Assembly: GCF_005871085.1 (NCBI RefSeq)
Contig: NZ_VAUP01000002.1
Span: forward strand, 150,018 to 214,017
Direction of reading: 5' to 3'
Source of the DNA: Xanthobacter autotrophicus
GTDB lineage: Bacteria > Pseudomonadota > Alphaproteobacteria > Rhizobiales > Xanthobacteraceae
DNA: 64,000 bases
This document shows, in pieces, positions 8,622-18,096 of the stretch (its first letter is position 1; each line of letters opens with the position of its first letter). The position numbers and the translations under genes are program-made. Below the pieces are notes generated by a model. It had not been told where the DNA came from. It saw only the letters and a list, made by a program, of their open reading frames with translations, and made no database searches.

Positions 8622-9566
8622 ATGGCTGGCCTTGGACGCGCCCAGCGCCGCTCCGGCGGTATGGAAGACACCTTCCGGGACTATGGCCCGGAGGGCAGCT
8701 TCGACGTTCCCAATGATCGGCGGGATACGGCCCGCCCCCGTATCGGTTCCAGCTACCGTGGCCGCCCACCCCGCCGCAGGGCAAGCGACGGACTCCTGCT
8801 CTGGCGGGCCCTGGCCCTTTCCGCTTCCGTGCTCATCCTGGGCATGGGCGGCGTGGTCGCCTACCATTCCATGGCCCCCAACCCTCCGGCCGATGGCGCC
8901 GCCGCCCCGGCCGGCGCTCCCGCGGCCAGCTCCCTCACAGCCGCTGCTTCTTCCACCACGGCCAATACCGCGGCCGCCAACGGCCTGAAGGCCGCCAGCG
9001 AAACCCGCCCGTCCAAGGCCGCCACCGTCAAGACCATTGATCGCGGGCCGGACGGGGGGCACGCGCAGATTTCCAACAAGGTGGCCTCCATTCTCGGCGC
9101 GCCCGCGCCATCCACCACACCCGCGCAGCCGGGCCGTGCCGATGCGCTTCAGGTGTCATCCGCCAACCCCGCCCCAGGGGAGCTGGCCCCCACCGCCGCC
9201 GATTTCGCCCGCCCCGCCTTCCTCGAACCGGTCAACGGCGACGAGGCGGGCGACGAGGCCAGTCTGCCCGAGGGCGCCACCCAGACCGTATCCGATACCG
9301 CGCCGGCCACCGGCGCGCCCAAGGCCAAGCCGCGCGCCGCCACCGTGGCTTCGGCCGATGCCGCCAAAGCCGCCCCCGATGACGACGGCCGCTCCGCCCG
9401 CATCCGCTCCGCTGTGACGCTCCGCTCCGGGCCCAAGCGTTCGGCCTCCGCCATCGGCACGCTGGACGAAGGCACCAAGGTGACCCTCTATTCCTGCAAG
9501 TCCTGGTGCGAGGTCTCGGCCGGAGACAAGCGCGGCTTCGTCTACAAATCGGCGGTGGCGCAATAG
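8622..9566 (+). CDS. Membrane-anchored protein with C-terminal SH3b domain
   Basis: 314 residues. A basic cytoplasmic N-terminus of about 65 residues precedes one membrane helix (LALSASVLILGMGGVVAYHS). A long Ala/Pro/Thr-rich, probably disordered periplasmic linker leads to a bacterial SH3 domain at about 258-314 (RIRSAVTLRSGP, then VTLYSCKSWCEVS and GFVYKSAV). Such domains often bind cell-wall peptides, so an envelope role is plausible. The ATG at 8622 has an AGGAGG site nine bases upstream, which decides it over an in-frame TTG at 8604. It lies upstream of RNase R on the same strand, with a 183-bp gap. Confidence 0.8.
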   Translation: MAGLGRAQRRSGGMEDTFRDYGPEGSFDVPNDRRDTARPRIGSSYRGRPPRRRASDGLLLWRALALSASVLILGMGGVVAYHSMAPNPPADGAAAPAGAPAASSLTAAASSTTANTAAANGLKAASETRPSKAATVKTIDRGPDGGHAQISNKVASILGAPAPSTTPAQPGRADALQVSSANPAPGELAPTAADFARPAFLEPVNGDEAGDEASLPEGATQTVSDTAPATGAPKAKPRAATVASADAAKAAPDDDGRSARIRSAVTLRSGPKRSASAIGTLDEGTKVTLYSCKSWCEVSAGDKRGFVYKSAVAQ

Positions 9567-9749
9567 GGTGATGCCGGTGGGGCGTCATCCGCCGGGGGCG
9601 CTCGCGGGCGGCGGCGTATGACCGCCATGACGCCACCGGCGCCAGACCTCAGAAGCCAGATAGGGACGGCCGACCGCTTCAGCGATCGGCGCGCGCTCTA
9701 GCCCGCGGCTCCGGTTCCGGGTAGCGTCGCGGGAAACCGGACGGACCAT

Positions 9750-12233
9750 TTGCCCAAGCGCCCCACCAAGCCCCCCTCTTCCCCCTCCGCCACCCGCCCG
9801 CCCAAGGCGCGCGCGGGTAAATCCCGCGCCTCGCGCAAGCAGGCGGCCGCCGAGCATGCGCGGGTGGAGGCCCTGGTGGTCGCCCGCCACGCCACCGGCG
9901 AGATGCCCACGAAAGAACAGGTGCTGGCCTTCATCGCCACCCAGAGCGGCGAGGTGGGCAAGCGCGAGATTGCCCGCGCCTTCGGCCTCAACGCGGCGCA
10001 GAAGATCGAGCTGAAGAGCCTGTTGCGCGACCTCTCCGAGACCGGCACCGTGGAGCGCAGCCGGCGCCGCCTGCATGTGCCCGGCGCCCTGCCCGGCGTG
10101 GTGCTGGCCGACATCGTCTCCCGCGACGCCGACGGCGAGCTGATCGCCGTGCCGGTGGAATGGGATACCGAGGCCCAGGGCGATGCCCCGCCCATCCTGG
10201 TGCAGGTGCCGCGCCGCGCCGTCGGCCCGGCCCCCGGCCTTGCCGACCGGGTGCTGCTGCGCATCGTGGAAGGCTCCATCGAGCATGGGGTGGCCCATGT
10301 GGGCCGCGTCATCAAGGTGCTGGAGAAGGCGCGCAAGCAGACCATCGGCATCTTCCGCGCCGCGCCGGGCGGGGAAGGCGGCGGGCGCATCATCCCCATC
10401 GACAAGAAGCAGCTGGGCCGCGAGCTTCAGGTGCCCCCCGGCGCCGAGCACGAGGCGAAGGACGGCGACCTCGTCACCATCGAATTGATGCGCCAGCGGG
10501 TGTTCGGCCTGCCCACCGCGCGGGTGAAGGAGAAGCTGGGGTCGCTCAGCTCCGAGAAGGCGGTGAGCCTGATCGCGCTGCACGCCCACGCCATTCCCCA
10601 CGTCTTCCCCGAGGCGGTGCTGAAGGAGGCCGAGGCGGCAAAGCCCGTCACCCCGCGCGGCCGCGAGGACTGGCGCGATGTGCCGCTTGTCACCATCGAC
10701 CCGCCCGACGCCAAGGACCATGACGACGCAGTCCACGCCGTGGCCGACGACGATCCGGCCAACGAAGGCGGCTTCATCGTCACCGTGGCCATCGCCGACG
10801 TGGCGGCCTATGTGCGCCCCGGCTCGCCGCTGGATCGCGAGGCGCTGATCCGCGGCAATTCGGTGTATTTCCCCGACCGCGTGGTGCCCATGCTGCCGGA
10901 GCGCATCTCCAACGACCTGTGCTCCCTGCGCCCGAAGGAGGACCGCCCGGCGCTGGCGGTGCGCATGGTGATCGGCGCGGACGGCAGGAAGCGCCACCAC
11001 AGCTTCCACCGCATCCTCATGCGCTCGGCGGGCAAGCTGGCCTATGCCCAGGCCCAGAACGCCATCGAGGGCCGCACCGACGCCATCACCGACCCGCTGC
11101 TCGATGGCGTGCTGAAGCCGCTTTATGCCGCCTATGCCTGCGTGAAGACCGCCCGCGACGCCCGCCAGCCCCTCGACCTCGACCTGCCCGAGCGCAAGAT
11201 CGTGCTGAAGGCGGATGGCACGGTGGACCGCGTGGTGGTGCCGGAGCGGCTCGACGCCCACCGGCTCATCGAGGAGTTCATGATCCTCGCCAACGTGGCC
11301 GCCGCCGAGACGCTGGAGGAGAAGAAGACCCCCCTCGTCTACCGCGTCCATGACGGCCCCACGCTGGAGAAGCTCTCCAACCTGCGGGAATTCCTGAAGA
11401 CCCTGGACATCGCCCTGGCGAAGATCGACCAGGTGCGGCCGTCGCACTTCAACCGCATCCTGGCGCAGGTGAAGGACACGGACGCCGCCCCGCTGGTCAA
11501 CCAGGTGATCCTGCGCAGCCAGAGCCAGGCGGAATATGCCTCGGAGAATTACGGCCATTTCGGCCTGAACCTGCGCCGCTACGCCCATTTCACCTCGCCG
11601 ATCCGCCGCTATGCGGATCTGGTGGTGCATCGCGGCCTGGTGCGCGCCATGGATTTCGGCTCGGACGGCCTGCCGCAGGACGCCACCACCGCGACGCTGG
11701 GCGAAGTGGCGGCCGCCATCTCCGTCACCGAGCGGCGCGCCATGGCGGCGGAACGGGAGACGGTGGACCGGCTCATCGCCCATCATCTGGCCGACCAGAT
11801 CGGCGCCACCTTCAACGCCCGCATCACCGGGGCCACCAAGGCGGGACTCTTCGTCGCGCTCGATGTCACCGGCGCGGACGGCTTCATTCCGGCCTCAACC
11901 CTGGGGCAGGATTACTACCGCTACGACGAAACCCGGCAGGCCCTGGTTGGCGACCGGACCGGGGAAATGCACCGCATCGGCGACCGGGTGGAGGTGAAGC
12001 TGGTGGAGGCGGCGCCGGTGGCCGGCGCGCTGCGGTTTGAGCTTCTGACGGAAGGCTCCTATGTAAAGGGACCGCGCGGGCGTCCCGGCCCGCTCCGGCG
12101 GGGTGGCGCCAAGGGCGACGGACCCAAATCCGGCGCGCCGAAGGGCGGTTCCCGGCAAGGTCCGGCCGGACGGACCGCCGGTAGCGGCCATCCGGGAAAA
12201 GGCCCGCAGGGAAAGGGGCGGTCGCGCCCTTAG
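9750..12233 (+). CDS. rnr: Ribonuclease R
   Basis: 827 residues, the normal size for RNase R. A Lys/Arg-rich N-terminus leads to a winged-helix region, cold-shock domains, and the RNB catalytic domain with DPPDAKDHDDAV at about residues 320-331, whose Asp residues bind the metal. A C-terminal S1 domain follows (FNARITGATKAGLFV) and a basic Gly/Pro/Lys tail. The enzyme degrades structured RNA processively from the 3' end and works in mRNA decay and trans-translation quality control; smpB is elsewhere in this window at 39.2 kb. The start is TTG at 9750; no better ATG lies nearby. Confidence 0.95.
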   Translation: MPKRPTKPPSSPSATRPPKARAGKSRASRKQAAAEHARVEALVVARHATGEMPTKEQVLAFIATQSGEVGKREIARAFGLNAAQKIELKSLLRDLSETGTVERSRRRLHVPGALPGVVLADIVSRDADGELIAVPVEWDTEAQGDAPPILVQVPRRAVGPAPGLADRVLLRIVEGSIEHGVAHVGRVIKVLEKARKQTIGIFRAAPGGEGGGRIIPIDKKQLGRELQVPPGAEHEAKDGDLVTIELMRQRVFGLPTARVKEKLGSLSSEKAVSLIALHAHAIPHVFPEAVLKEAEAAKPVTPRGREDWRDVPLVTIDPPDAKDHDDAVHAVADDDPANEGGFIVTVAIADVAAYVRPGSPLDREALIRGNSVYFPDRVVPMLPERISNDLCSLRPKEDRPALAVRMVIGADGRKRHHSFHRILMRSAGKLAYAQAQNAIEGRTDAITDPLLDGVLKPLYAAYACVKTARDARQPLDLDLPERKIVLKADGTVDRVVVPERLDAHRLIEEFMILANVAAAETLEEKKTPLVYRVHDGPTLEKLSNLREFLKTLDIALAKIDQVRPSHFNRILAQVKDTDAAPLVNQVILRSQSQAEYASENYGHFGLNLRRYAHFTSPIRRYADLVVHRGLVRAMDFGSDGLPQDATTATLGEVAAAISVTERRAMAAERETVDRLIAHHLADQIGATFNARITGATKAGLFVALDVTGADGFIPASTLGQDYYRYDETRQALVGDRTGEMHRIGDRVEVKLVEAAPVAGALRFELLTEGSYVKGPRGRPGPLRRGGAKGDGPKSGAPKGGSRQGPAGRTAGSGHPGKGPQGKGRSRP

Positions 12234-12263
12234 TTCGCGACGGGAGGCTGGAGGGGTTCGACG

Positions 12264-12824
12264 GTGACCACGCCTGCGACCATGACGGTAACGACCAAGC
12301 TCGCCGGCTCCGGCCCGGGCGATGCGCGGGATCGTGCGCCCCAGGACCGTGCGCCTCAGGACCGTGCGCCTCAAGATCCTCCCGCGCCGCCGCTGCCGCC
12401 CCGCTCGGTTCCCGACGCGCTGCTGTACGGCGCGCGCGGCCTGTGCCCCGCCTGCGGCGCCGGCCGCCTGTTCTCCAGCTATCTCAAGGTTTCGCCCTAC
12501 TGCCCGGACTGCGGCGAGGAGCTGTATCACCACCGCGCCGACGATGCCCCGCCCTATGCCACCATCCTGCTGGTGGGCCATATCGTGGTGCCGCTGATGG
12601 TGCTGGTGGAGGAGATTTACCGGCCCGAAGTGTGGGTGCACCTCGTCCTGTGGCTGCCGCTGACGCTGGCCCTGTGCCTGTGCCTGCTGCCACCGCTCAA
12701 GGGCATGCTGGTGAACCTGCAATGGGCCCTGCGCATGCACGGTTTCGACCCCGGGAGCGCCGAGCGGGAAGGACCGCCCGACGGGGTGGTGCCCGTGGTG
12801 CGCGCCGTCCGGCCCATCCGCTGA
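12264..12824 (+). CDS. DUF983 family membrane protein with zinc-ribbon motifs
   Basis: 186 residues. The core has two Cys pairs (CPAC near residue 61 and CPDC near 79) likely to bind a metal, followed by two membrane helices (ILLVGHIVVPLMVLVEEIY and LVLWLPLTLALCLCLLPP), the DUF983 layout. In several alphaproteobacteria DUF983 genes lie near cytochrome oxidase assembly genes, but here they follow rnr. The N-terminus has three tandem copies of DRAPQ encoded by a 15-bp repeat. The GTG at 12264 has a GGAGGGG site seven bases upstream; an ATG at 12282 is an alternative. Confidence 0.82.
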   Translation: MTTPATMTVTTKLAGSGPGDARDRAPQDRAPQDRAPQDPPAPPLPPRSVPDALLYGARGLCPACGAGRLFSSYLKVSPYCPDCGEELYHHRADDAPPYATILLVGHIVVPLMVLVEEIYRPEVWVHLVLWLPLTLALCLCLLPPLKGMLVNLQWALRMHGFDPGSAEREGPPDGVVPVVRAVRPIR

Positions 12825-12918
12825 GGCACCGGCAGCATTGACGCCCCCAAAAGCAGGCCCCAAAGAGCAGGCCCTGAAAGCACGCTCCAAAAGCACGCCT
12901 CATGAGCACTGACGCGCA

Positions 12919-13653
12919 ATGACCGACTTCGCCACGCGGCTGACCCAGGCCGAGCGCCGCCAGGATTGGCCCAACGTCCGCCCGCGCGACGCCGCCACCC
13001 TCATCCTCATCGACCACAAGGGCAAGAAGCCCCGCGTGCTCATGGGCCGGCGCCACCCCAAGCTGAAATTCATGCCCGGCGTCTTCGTCTTTCCCGGCGG
13101 ACGGCTGGAGAAGGCCGACCGGACCATGCCGGTCTATGGCGTGCTCGATGCCGACAGCGAGCGGCGCCTCATGACCAAGGTGCAGCGCCCCACCCTCTCC
13201 CGCGCCCGCGGCCTTGCCGCCGCCGCCATCCGCGAGATGTATGAGGAGACCGGCCTTCTGGTGGGCACCAAGGACCTTGGCGCCCCCGAGGCCCCCTCCG
13301 ATGACTGGCGCGTGTTCGAGGAGCGCGGGGTGTTTCCCGATCTCGGCGCCCTCACCTATGTGGCGCGGGCCATCACCCCGCCGCGCCGGCCCAAGCGCTT
13401 CGACACCCGCTTCTTCGCCGCCGACGCCCGCGCCGTGTGCGACGAGGTGGCCGGCCTCGTGGGCGAGGAGTCCGAGCTGGTGGAGCTGGCCTGGCTTACC
13501 TTCGCGGAAACCGCCGCGCAGGAGCTGCCCACCGTCACCCGCGTGGTGCTGGAGGAACTGGCCCAGCGCATCGAGGCCGGATCGAGCCCGCGCCTGCCGG
13601 TGCCCTTCTATGCCATGCACCGTGGGCAGTTCGTCCGCTCCCTGCTTGATTGA
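12919..13653 (+). CDS. Nudix hydrolase
   Basis: 244 residues. The Nudix core is present: FPGGRLEKAD near residues 57-66 and a Nudix helix AAIREMYEETGLLV near 100-113, in which the REx2EE residues bind the metal. There is a long insert between the FPGG strand and the helix, as in the RppH-distant, NUDT19-like subgroup. These proteins hydrolyse nucleoside diphosphates linked to another moiety; the substrate (CoA derivative, NADH or other) is not decidable. It sits in a same-strand run rnr, DUF983, nudix, MFS with short gaps. Confidence 0.85.
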   Translation: MTDFATRLTQAERRQDWPNVRPRDAATLILIDHKGKKPRVLMGRRHPKLKFMPGVFVFPGGRLEKADRTMPVYGVLDADSERRLMTKVQRPTLSRARGLAAAAIREMYEETGLLVGTKDLGAPEAPSDDWRVFEERGVFPDLGALTYVARAITPPRRPKRFDTRFFAADARAVCDEVAGLVGEESELVELAWLTFAETAAQELPTVTRVVLEELAQRIEAGSSPRLPVPFYAMHRGQFVRSLLD

Positions 13654-13663
13654 TCCCGATCTT

Positions 13664-14830
13664 ATGCACGCACCCGACAGGCCGCTGGGCCACATGAGCC
13701 GCGCGGCCTCCATTGCGGCCGCCATCTCCGCCATCACCGTCGTCGGCGTCGGCATCAGCCTCTCCATTCCGTTGCTGGCGCTGGAACTGGAGGTGCGCGG
13801 CATCTCCAGCACCTGGATCGGCGTGAACACGGCGGTGGCCGGGGTGGCGACCATCATCACCGCGCCGTTCGTGCCCATGCTGGTGCGCAAGGCGGGGCTG
13901 CGGGCGCTGCTGGTGGGCGCCATCGCGCTGGCCGCCGCCAGCCTGGTGGGCTTCAAGGCGGCGCCGTCCTTCCTCATGTGGTTTCCGCTGCGCTTCACCT
14001 TCGGCGCGGCGCTGTGCATCCTGTTCGCGGTGAGCGAGTTCTGGATCAACGCTTTGGCGCCGCCCAACCGGCGCGGGCTGATCATGGGCGTCTATGCTAC
14101 CGCCCTGTCGCTGGGGGCGGCGCTGGGCCCGGCCATCCTGAGCGTGCTCGGCGCCTCGGGCTGGGCGCCCTACCTCGCGGGGGCGGCAGTGCTGTGCCTT
14201 GGCGCCATTCCCATCCTGCTGGCGCGGGGAATCACCCCCCGCATCCACAATGACGACCATCACGGCGTGCTCACCTTCGTGCGCCGCTCGCCTTCGGCAG
14301 TGCTGGCCGCTCTGGTGTTCGGCGCCATCGAGACGGCGGTGATGACCTTCCTGCCGCTCTACGGCCTGCGCCTTGGGCTGACCGAGACCAATGCCTCGCT
14401 GCTGCTGACGGCGGCGGTGCTGGGCAACGTGGCGTTCCAGATCCCCATCGGCCTCATCAGCGACAAGGTGGACCGGCGCATCCTGCTGCTGGTGTGCTCG
14501 CTGGTGGGTTCGGCGGGGGCGCTGACCCTGCCGTTCGTGGCGGTCTCCAGCCCGCTGTTCCTGGCCATGATCTTCCTGGCCACCGGCATCGTGGGCTCGC
14601 TCTACACCGTGGGGCTGGCGCATCTGGGCGAGCGATTCCACGGCGCGGACCTCGCGGCAGCCAATGCGGCCTTCGTGATGCTGTATTCGGTGGGCCTCAT
14701 CGTCGGCCCACCGGTGGCGGGGCTCGGTATGCGGCTCTACAACCCCTATGGCTTCGCCTTCGTCATCTGCGGCATGCTCGCCATGTATGCGGCCGTGGTC
14801 GCAAGCCGGCTCGCCCTGCGCGCGCGCTGA
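13664..14830 (+). CDS. Major facilitator superfamily transporter (YcaD-like)
   Basis: 388 residues with about 12 hydrophobic helices. The loop between helices 2 and 3 is reduced ([14 protein letters not shown]). The middle contains [13 protein letters not shown] and [22 protein letters not shown], typical of the YcaD/MFS_1 subgroup of putative drug or metabolite exporters. The second half has [10 protein letters not shown], the repeat of the MFS signature loop. Substrate unknown. The ATG at 13664 lies ten bases after the Nudix stop, so the two are likely co-transcribed; an ATG at 13694 is an alternative start. Confidence 0.82.
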   Translation: MHAPDRPLGHMSRAASIAAAISAITVVGVGISLSIPLLALELEVRGISSTWIGVNTAVAGVATIITAPFVPMLVRKAGLRALLVGAIALAAASLVGFKAAPSFLMWFPLRFTFGAALCILFAVSEFWINALAPPNRRGLIMGVYATALSLGAALGPAILSVLGASGWAPYLAGAAVLCLGAIPILLARGITPRIHNDDHHGVLTFVRRSPSAVLAALVFGAIETAVMTFLPLYGLRLGLTETNASLLLTAAVLGNVAFQIPIGLISDKVDRRILLLVCSLVGSAGALTLPFVAVSSPLFLAMIFLATGIVGSLYTVGLAHLGERFHGADLAAANAAFVMLYSVGLIVGPPVAGLGMRLYNPYGFAFVICGMLAMYAAVVASRLALRAR

Positions 14831-15017
14831 GGGAAGAGTGGGACACCGGGCCGGGAACGGGTTCCCCGCCCCGGCCTTGACATTTCGGGCGTCGTGGGAG
14901 AGTTTCCGCCCCCACGAGCCGCCGGGACCGGCAGCGCGTCCGTTTTTCTTTTCGCAACCTCACGGTTTTCGCAAACCAGACGGTCGCGCGCCGCACGCGG
15001 CACCCAGGGATCAAGAC

Positions 15018-15185
15018 ATGGCCAAGGCTGCAACCATCAAGATCAAGCTCCTGTCCAGCGCGGACACGGGCGTGTTCTATGTGACCAAGAAGAACTCCCG
15101 CACCAAGACCGACAAGATCGTGCTCAAGAAGTACGACCCGGTGGTGCGCAAGCACGTGGAATTCCGCGAGACCAAGATCAAGTGA
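15018..15185 (+). CDS. rpmG: 50S ribosomal protein L33
   Basis: A 55-residue protein with the complete L33 pattern: [37 protein letters not shown]. This is the short Cys-free form, which does not need zinc. It is a component of the large ribosomal subunit near the E-site. The upstream AAGACATG context is normal and an intrinsic terminator follows 83 bp downstream. Confidence 0.97.
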   Translation: MAKAATIKIKLLSSADTGVFYVTKKNSRTKTDKIVLKKYDPVVRKHVEFRETKIK

Positions 15186-15267
15186 TTCCAGGCGGCGCCG
15201 GGCTTAGCGCCCGTTTGTGCCGCCGGACCTGATCGCCTCGCGCAACAGGCTTCATTTCGACCGACCA

Positions 15268-15293
15268 GGGCGCCGCGAGGCGCCCTTTTCTTT
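15268..15293 (+). terminator. Intrinsic terminator after rpmG
   Basis: A 7-bp G/C stem (GGGCGCC with GGCGCCC) closes a GCGA tetraloop and is followed by TTTTCTTT. Confidence 0.85.
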
Positions 15294-15295
15294 AG

Positions 15296-15695
15296 GCGCA
15301 GGGCCGCGCCGCAAGGCGCCCAACTCCTATGGCGCGCCAGGCCGGGCGGGGCCGTTACGCCCCCGCCCGACGCGCAACCGAATCCGGTGGGTGGATCGAT
15401 GACTGGGATGGAGCGCGGAAGGTAGGCTGGCCGGTGGGGAGAACGCGGGGAGGCCTCCCGCATGCTCACCCACCGGCCAAACCCCACGGACCCAGGAGAT
15501 GCGGCGGACCTGAGCACTCCGCAGGGTTGTTCTGATGGCGGGAATGGCGGTGCCATGCTGGCACAACACCATCTGAGCGGCCGTGTTCGACCGTGACATT
15601 CCCGCCTGTATCTCGCCGAAGATCGAAGACTAGCACATCGCGACAAAAGCGAAAGCCGCCGAATCGGTGGACCGCCGGCTCACCATTTTCCGGCT
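15296..15695. other. Non-coding stretch between rpmG and divK with a nested hairpin
   Basis: About 400 bp without a credible gene. Its main feature is a nested inverted repeat. The outer arms (15428-15441 with 15465-15479, TGGCCGGTGGG and complement) enclose a smaller palindrome around GAGGCCTC at 15450-15457. No T-run follows. This is where pleD lies next to divK in several relatives. Confidence 0.5.
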
Positions 15696-16064
15696 TCAGC
15701 CACCGGCGAACTGGCGCACGGTCTGGAGGAATTTCGCCACCGAGATGGGCTTGGAGAGATAGGCCTCGCACCCGCCGGCGCGGATGCGCTCCTCGTCCCC
15801 CTTCATGGCGAAGGCGGTCACCGCCACCACGGGAATGGCTTTCAGCTCCGGGTCGGCCTTCAGCTTGCGGGTCACGTCGAGGCCGGAAATCTCCGGCAGC
15901 TGGATATCCATGATGATGAGGTCGGGCCGGTGGGCGCGGGCCAGTTCCACGGCCTCCACTCCCGAGCGCGTCTCCACCGTATGGTAGCCGTGGGCTTCAA
16001 GCAGATCGTGGAAGAGCTTCATGTTCAGCTCGTTGTCCTCCACGATCATTACCGTCTTGGCCAT
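15696..16064 (-). CDS. divK: DivK single-domain response regulator
   Basis: 122 residues, a lone CheY-like receiver. The N-terminal [18 protein letters not shown] matches DivK closely. The phospho-acceptor Asp lies in [16 protein letters not shown] near residue 53, with the conserved Thr in [14 protein letters not shown] and the Lys in YLSKPISV. In Caulobacter and rhizobia DivK is phosphorylated by DivJ, dephosphorylated by PleC, and controls CtrA through DivL and CckA. The start at 16064 matches homologues; an upstream in-frame Met would add 11 residues. pleD, often the next gene, is not present beside it. Confidence 0.95.
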   Translation of the reverse strand: MAKTVMIVEDNELNMKLFHDLLEAHGYHTVETRSGVEAVELARAHRPDLIIMDIQLPEISGLDVTRKLKADPELKAIPVVAVTAFAMKGDEERIRAGGCEAYLSKPISVAKFLQTVRQFAGG

Positions 16065-16166
16065 CCCCATCCCCCGGACCCGCCCTGCGCCGTCCACCCT
16101 TCGCAGCCCGCGCGGAACGTGCTGGAATGGGGTGACACCTAGACCTCATTCCTTGCGGAAGCGCAA

Positions 16167-16493
16167 ATGCCTATTCAGGACAAACCAAGAGGCCTCAAGG
16201 CGCAGCGCGATGCGGCGCAGGAGGTGGCCACCTCCGCCCTCGCCTTCATCGCCGCCGACGGCGAGCGGCTGGTGCGATTCCTCGCCGAAACCGGCCTCTC
16301 CCCGGCCACCCTGCGCGAGGCCGCCGGCCGGCGCAGCTTCGGCGCCGGGGTGCTGGCCTTCCTCGTTTCCGACGAGGCCATGCTGGTGGCGTTCGCCGCC
16401 GAGAAGGGGCTAGATCCCCGGCACGTGGTGGGCGCGCTGGAAATCCTCGCCCCGCAGGCGGACCCCGATGCCACGGTGCGCCGGCCCATGTAG
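16167..16493 (+). CDS. DUF3572 family protein
   Basis: A 108-residue protein, the usual size for DUF3572, which in Rhizobiales is commonly found divergent from divK, as here. It is mostly helical (AAQEVATSALAFIAADGERLVRF, cut here as two helices) with a conserved GAGVLAFLVSDEAMLVAF-like central helix. No catalytic motif is visible. The function is unknown; the conserved neighbourhood hints at a cell-cycle or DNA-related role but does not prove it. The 36-bp repeat array begins at its stop codon. Confidence 0.8.
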   Translation: MPIQDKPRGLKAQRDAAQEVATSALAFIAADGERLVRFLAETGLSPATLREAAGRRSFGAGVLAFLVSDEAMLVAFAAEKGLDPRHVVGALEILAPQADPDATVRRPM

Positions 16494-16697
16494 AGCGACC
16501 TGTGGTCGCTCTACATCAGCGAGGGTGAGAGCGACCTGTGGTCGCTCGACATCAGCAAGGGTGAGAGCGACCTGTGGTCGCTCGACATCAGCAAGGGTGA
16601 GAGCCACCTGTGGTCGCTCGACATCAAGAATGGCCAGAGTGACCGCAAGTCGCCCTACATCAGGAAAGGCGCGAGCCGCCCGTCCGGGACAGCCGTC
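16493..16697. repeat. 36-bp tandem array, each unit holding a short hairpin
   Basis: Units start at 16493, 16529, 16565, 16601 and 16637, exactly 36 bp apart, with a decayed sixth at 16673. The first three contain a perfect 8-bp inverted repeat, GAGCGACC and GGTCGCTC separated by TGT; units 2 and 3 are identical, and later units decay towards dinB. The period is a multiple of three, so frames stay open on both strands, including one in phase with dinB that would read [12 protein letters not shown] per unit but has no start codon. The array fills the whole gap between DUF3572 and dinB. Confidence 0.9.
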
Positions 16698-17981
16698 ATG
16701 AACGCCCCGGGCTTCTGCCGCGATTGCCTTTCCGACGCGCCAAAAGGCGACCGCTGCCCGGCCTGCGGCAGCCCGCGCCTGGTGCGCCATGGGGAGCTGG
16801 ACACCCTCAGCGTCGCCCATGTGGATTGCGACGCCTTCTTCGCCGCCGTGGAAAAGCGCGATGACCCGAGCCTTGTCGACGTGCCGCTCATCATCGGCGG
16901 CGGCAAGCGCGGGGTGGTCTCCACCGCCTGCTACATCGCCCGCATCAAGGGCGTGCGCTCGGCCATGCCCATGTTCAAGGCGCTGGCCCTGTGCCCCGAG
17001 GCGGTGGTGCTGAAGCCCAACATGGAGAAATACCGCACGGCGGGCCGGCAGGTGCGGGCCATGATGCAGCAGCTTACCCCGCTGGTGGAGCCGCTTTCCA
17101 TCGACGAGGCCTTTCTCGACCTTTCGGGCACGCAGGCCCTGCACGGTGCCAGCCCCGCCCGGACGCTCGCGCGATTCGCGCAGGCGGTGGAGAAGGAGGT
17201 GGGCATCACCGTCTCGGTGGGGCTCGCGGCCAACAAGTTCCTCGCCAAGATCGCCTCCGACCTCGACAAGCCGCGCGGCTTCTCCGTGCTCGGACAAGAG
17301 GAGGCGGCCGCCTTCCTCGCGCCGCGCCCCGTCACCTTCATCTGGGGCGTGGGGGCGGCGTTCGGCGGCAAGCTGGCAAAGGACGGCTTCCACACCATCG
17401 CCGACCTGCAGCGCGCCGCCCCCGCCGACCTTGCCCGGCGCTATGGCGCGGAAGGGCTGCGCCTGTCGCGCCTCGCCTTCGGCCTCGACACCCGCGCGGT
17501 GGAGCCGGAGCGGGAGGCCAAAAGCGTGTCGGCGGAAACCACCTTCGAGCGCGACATGGGCGCCCTGCGCCCGCTGGAACAGACCCTCTACGCCCTCTCC
17601 GAAGAGGTCAGCGACCGCCTGAAGCACGCCGGCATCGCCGGCCGGGCGGTGACCTTGAAGCTGAAGAGCGCCGACTTCCGCCTGCGCACCCGCTCGCGCA
17701 CGCTGGAGGCGCCCACCTGCCTTGCCGCGCGCATCAACGGCGCGGCGCGGGAGCTATTGGCGAAGGAGGTGGACGGCACCTTGTTCCGCCTCATCGGCGT
17801 GGGCGTCTCGGACCTCTGCCCCATCGCCGACGCCGACCCGGCGGACCTGGTGGACACCTCCACCGAGCGCCTGAAGGCAGCGGAGGGCGCCATGGACGAA
17901 TTGCGCGCCCGATTCGGCCGCGGCGCCCTCACCCGCGGCATCCTGCTGGACGCCACCACGGACCGGCGCAAGAAGAAGTAG
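16698..17981 (+). CDS. dinB: DNA polymerase IV (Y-family)
   Basis: 427 residues. Catalytic residues are present: Asp in [12 protein letters not shown] near residue 43 and [10 protein letters not shown] near 134, followed by [15 protein letters not shown], a helix-hairpin-helix region and the little-finger domain ([12 protein letters not shown]). It performs error-prone bypass of damaged DNA. As in other alphaproteobacterial paralogues, an N-terminal extension carries two Cys pairs (CRDC, CPAC), possibly a zinc ribbon. The ATG at 16698 is the first start after the 36-bp hairpin array, which may affect its translation or transcription; no LexA box was identified. Confidence 0.93.
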   Translation: MNAPGFCRDCLSDAPKGDRCPACGSPRLVRHGELDTLSVAHVDCDAFFAAVEKRDDPSLVDVPLIIGGGKRGVVSTACYIARIKGVRSAMPMFKALALCPEAVVLKPNMEKYRTAGRQVRAMMQQLTPLVEPLSIDEAFLDLSGTQALHGASPARTLARFAQAVEKEVGITVSVGLAANKFLAKIASDLDKPRGFSVLGQEEAAAFLAPRPVTFIWGVGAAFGGKLAKDGFHTIADLQRAAPADLARRYGAEGLRLSRLAFGLDTRAVEPEREAKSVSAETTFERDMGALRPLEQTLYALSEEVSDRLKHAGIAGRAVTLKLKSADFRLRTRSRTLEAPTCLAARINGAARELLAKEVDGTLFRLIGVGVSDLCPIADADPADLVDTSTERLKAAEGAMDELRARFGRGALTRGILLDATTDRRKKK

Positions 17982-18096
17982 GGCGGCAAACCAGGTAGGG
18001 CGCCGTCAGGAACGCGCCGAAGCGGCTCCCGCTTGACTTGCGCTATATCTGAATGAATATAGCTTACACGCAGGCACCGCGACGGGAGGCCCCTTC

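Noticed and set aside
16493..16697. CRISPR array at the 36-bp repeats
   Set aside because: The intervals between hairpins are repeats themselves, not unique spacers, and no cas gene is near.
16494..16697. N-terminal extension of dinB through the repeat array
   Set aside because: The frame is open and in phase, but it contains no ATG, GTG or TTG before 16698, and the Cys-pair N-terminus of homologues starts at 16698.
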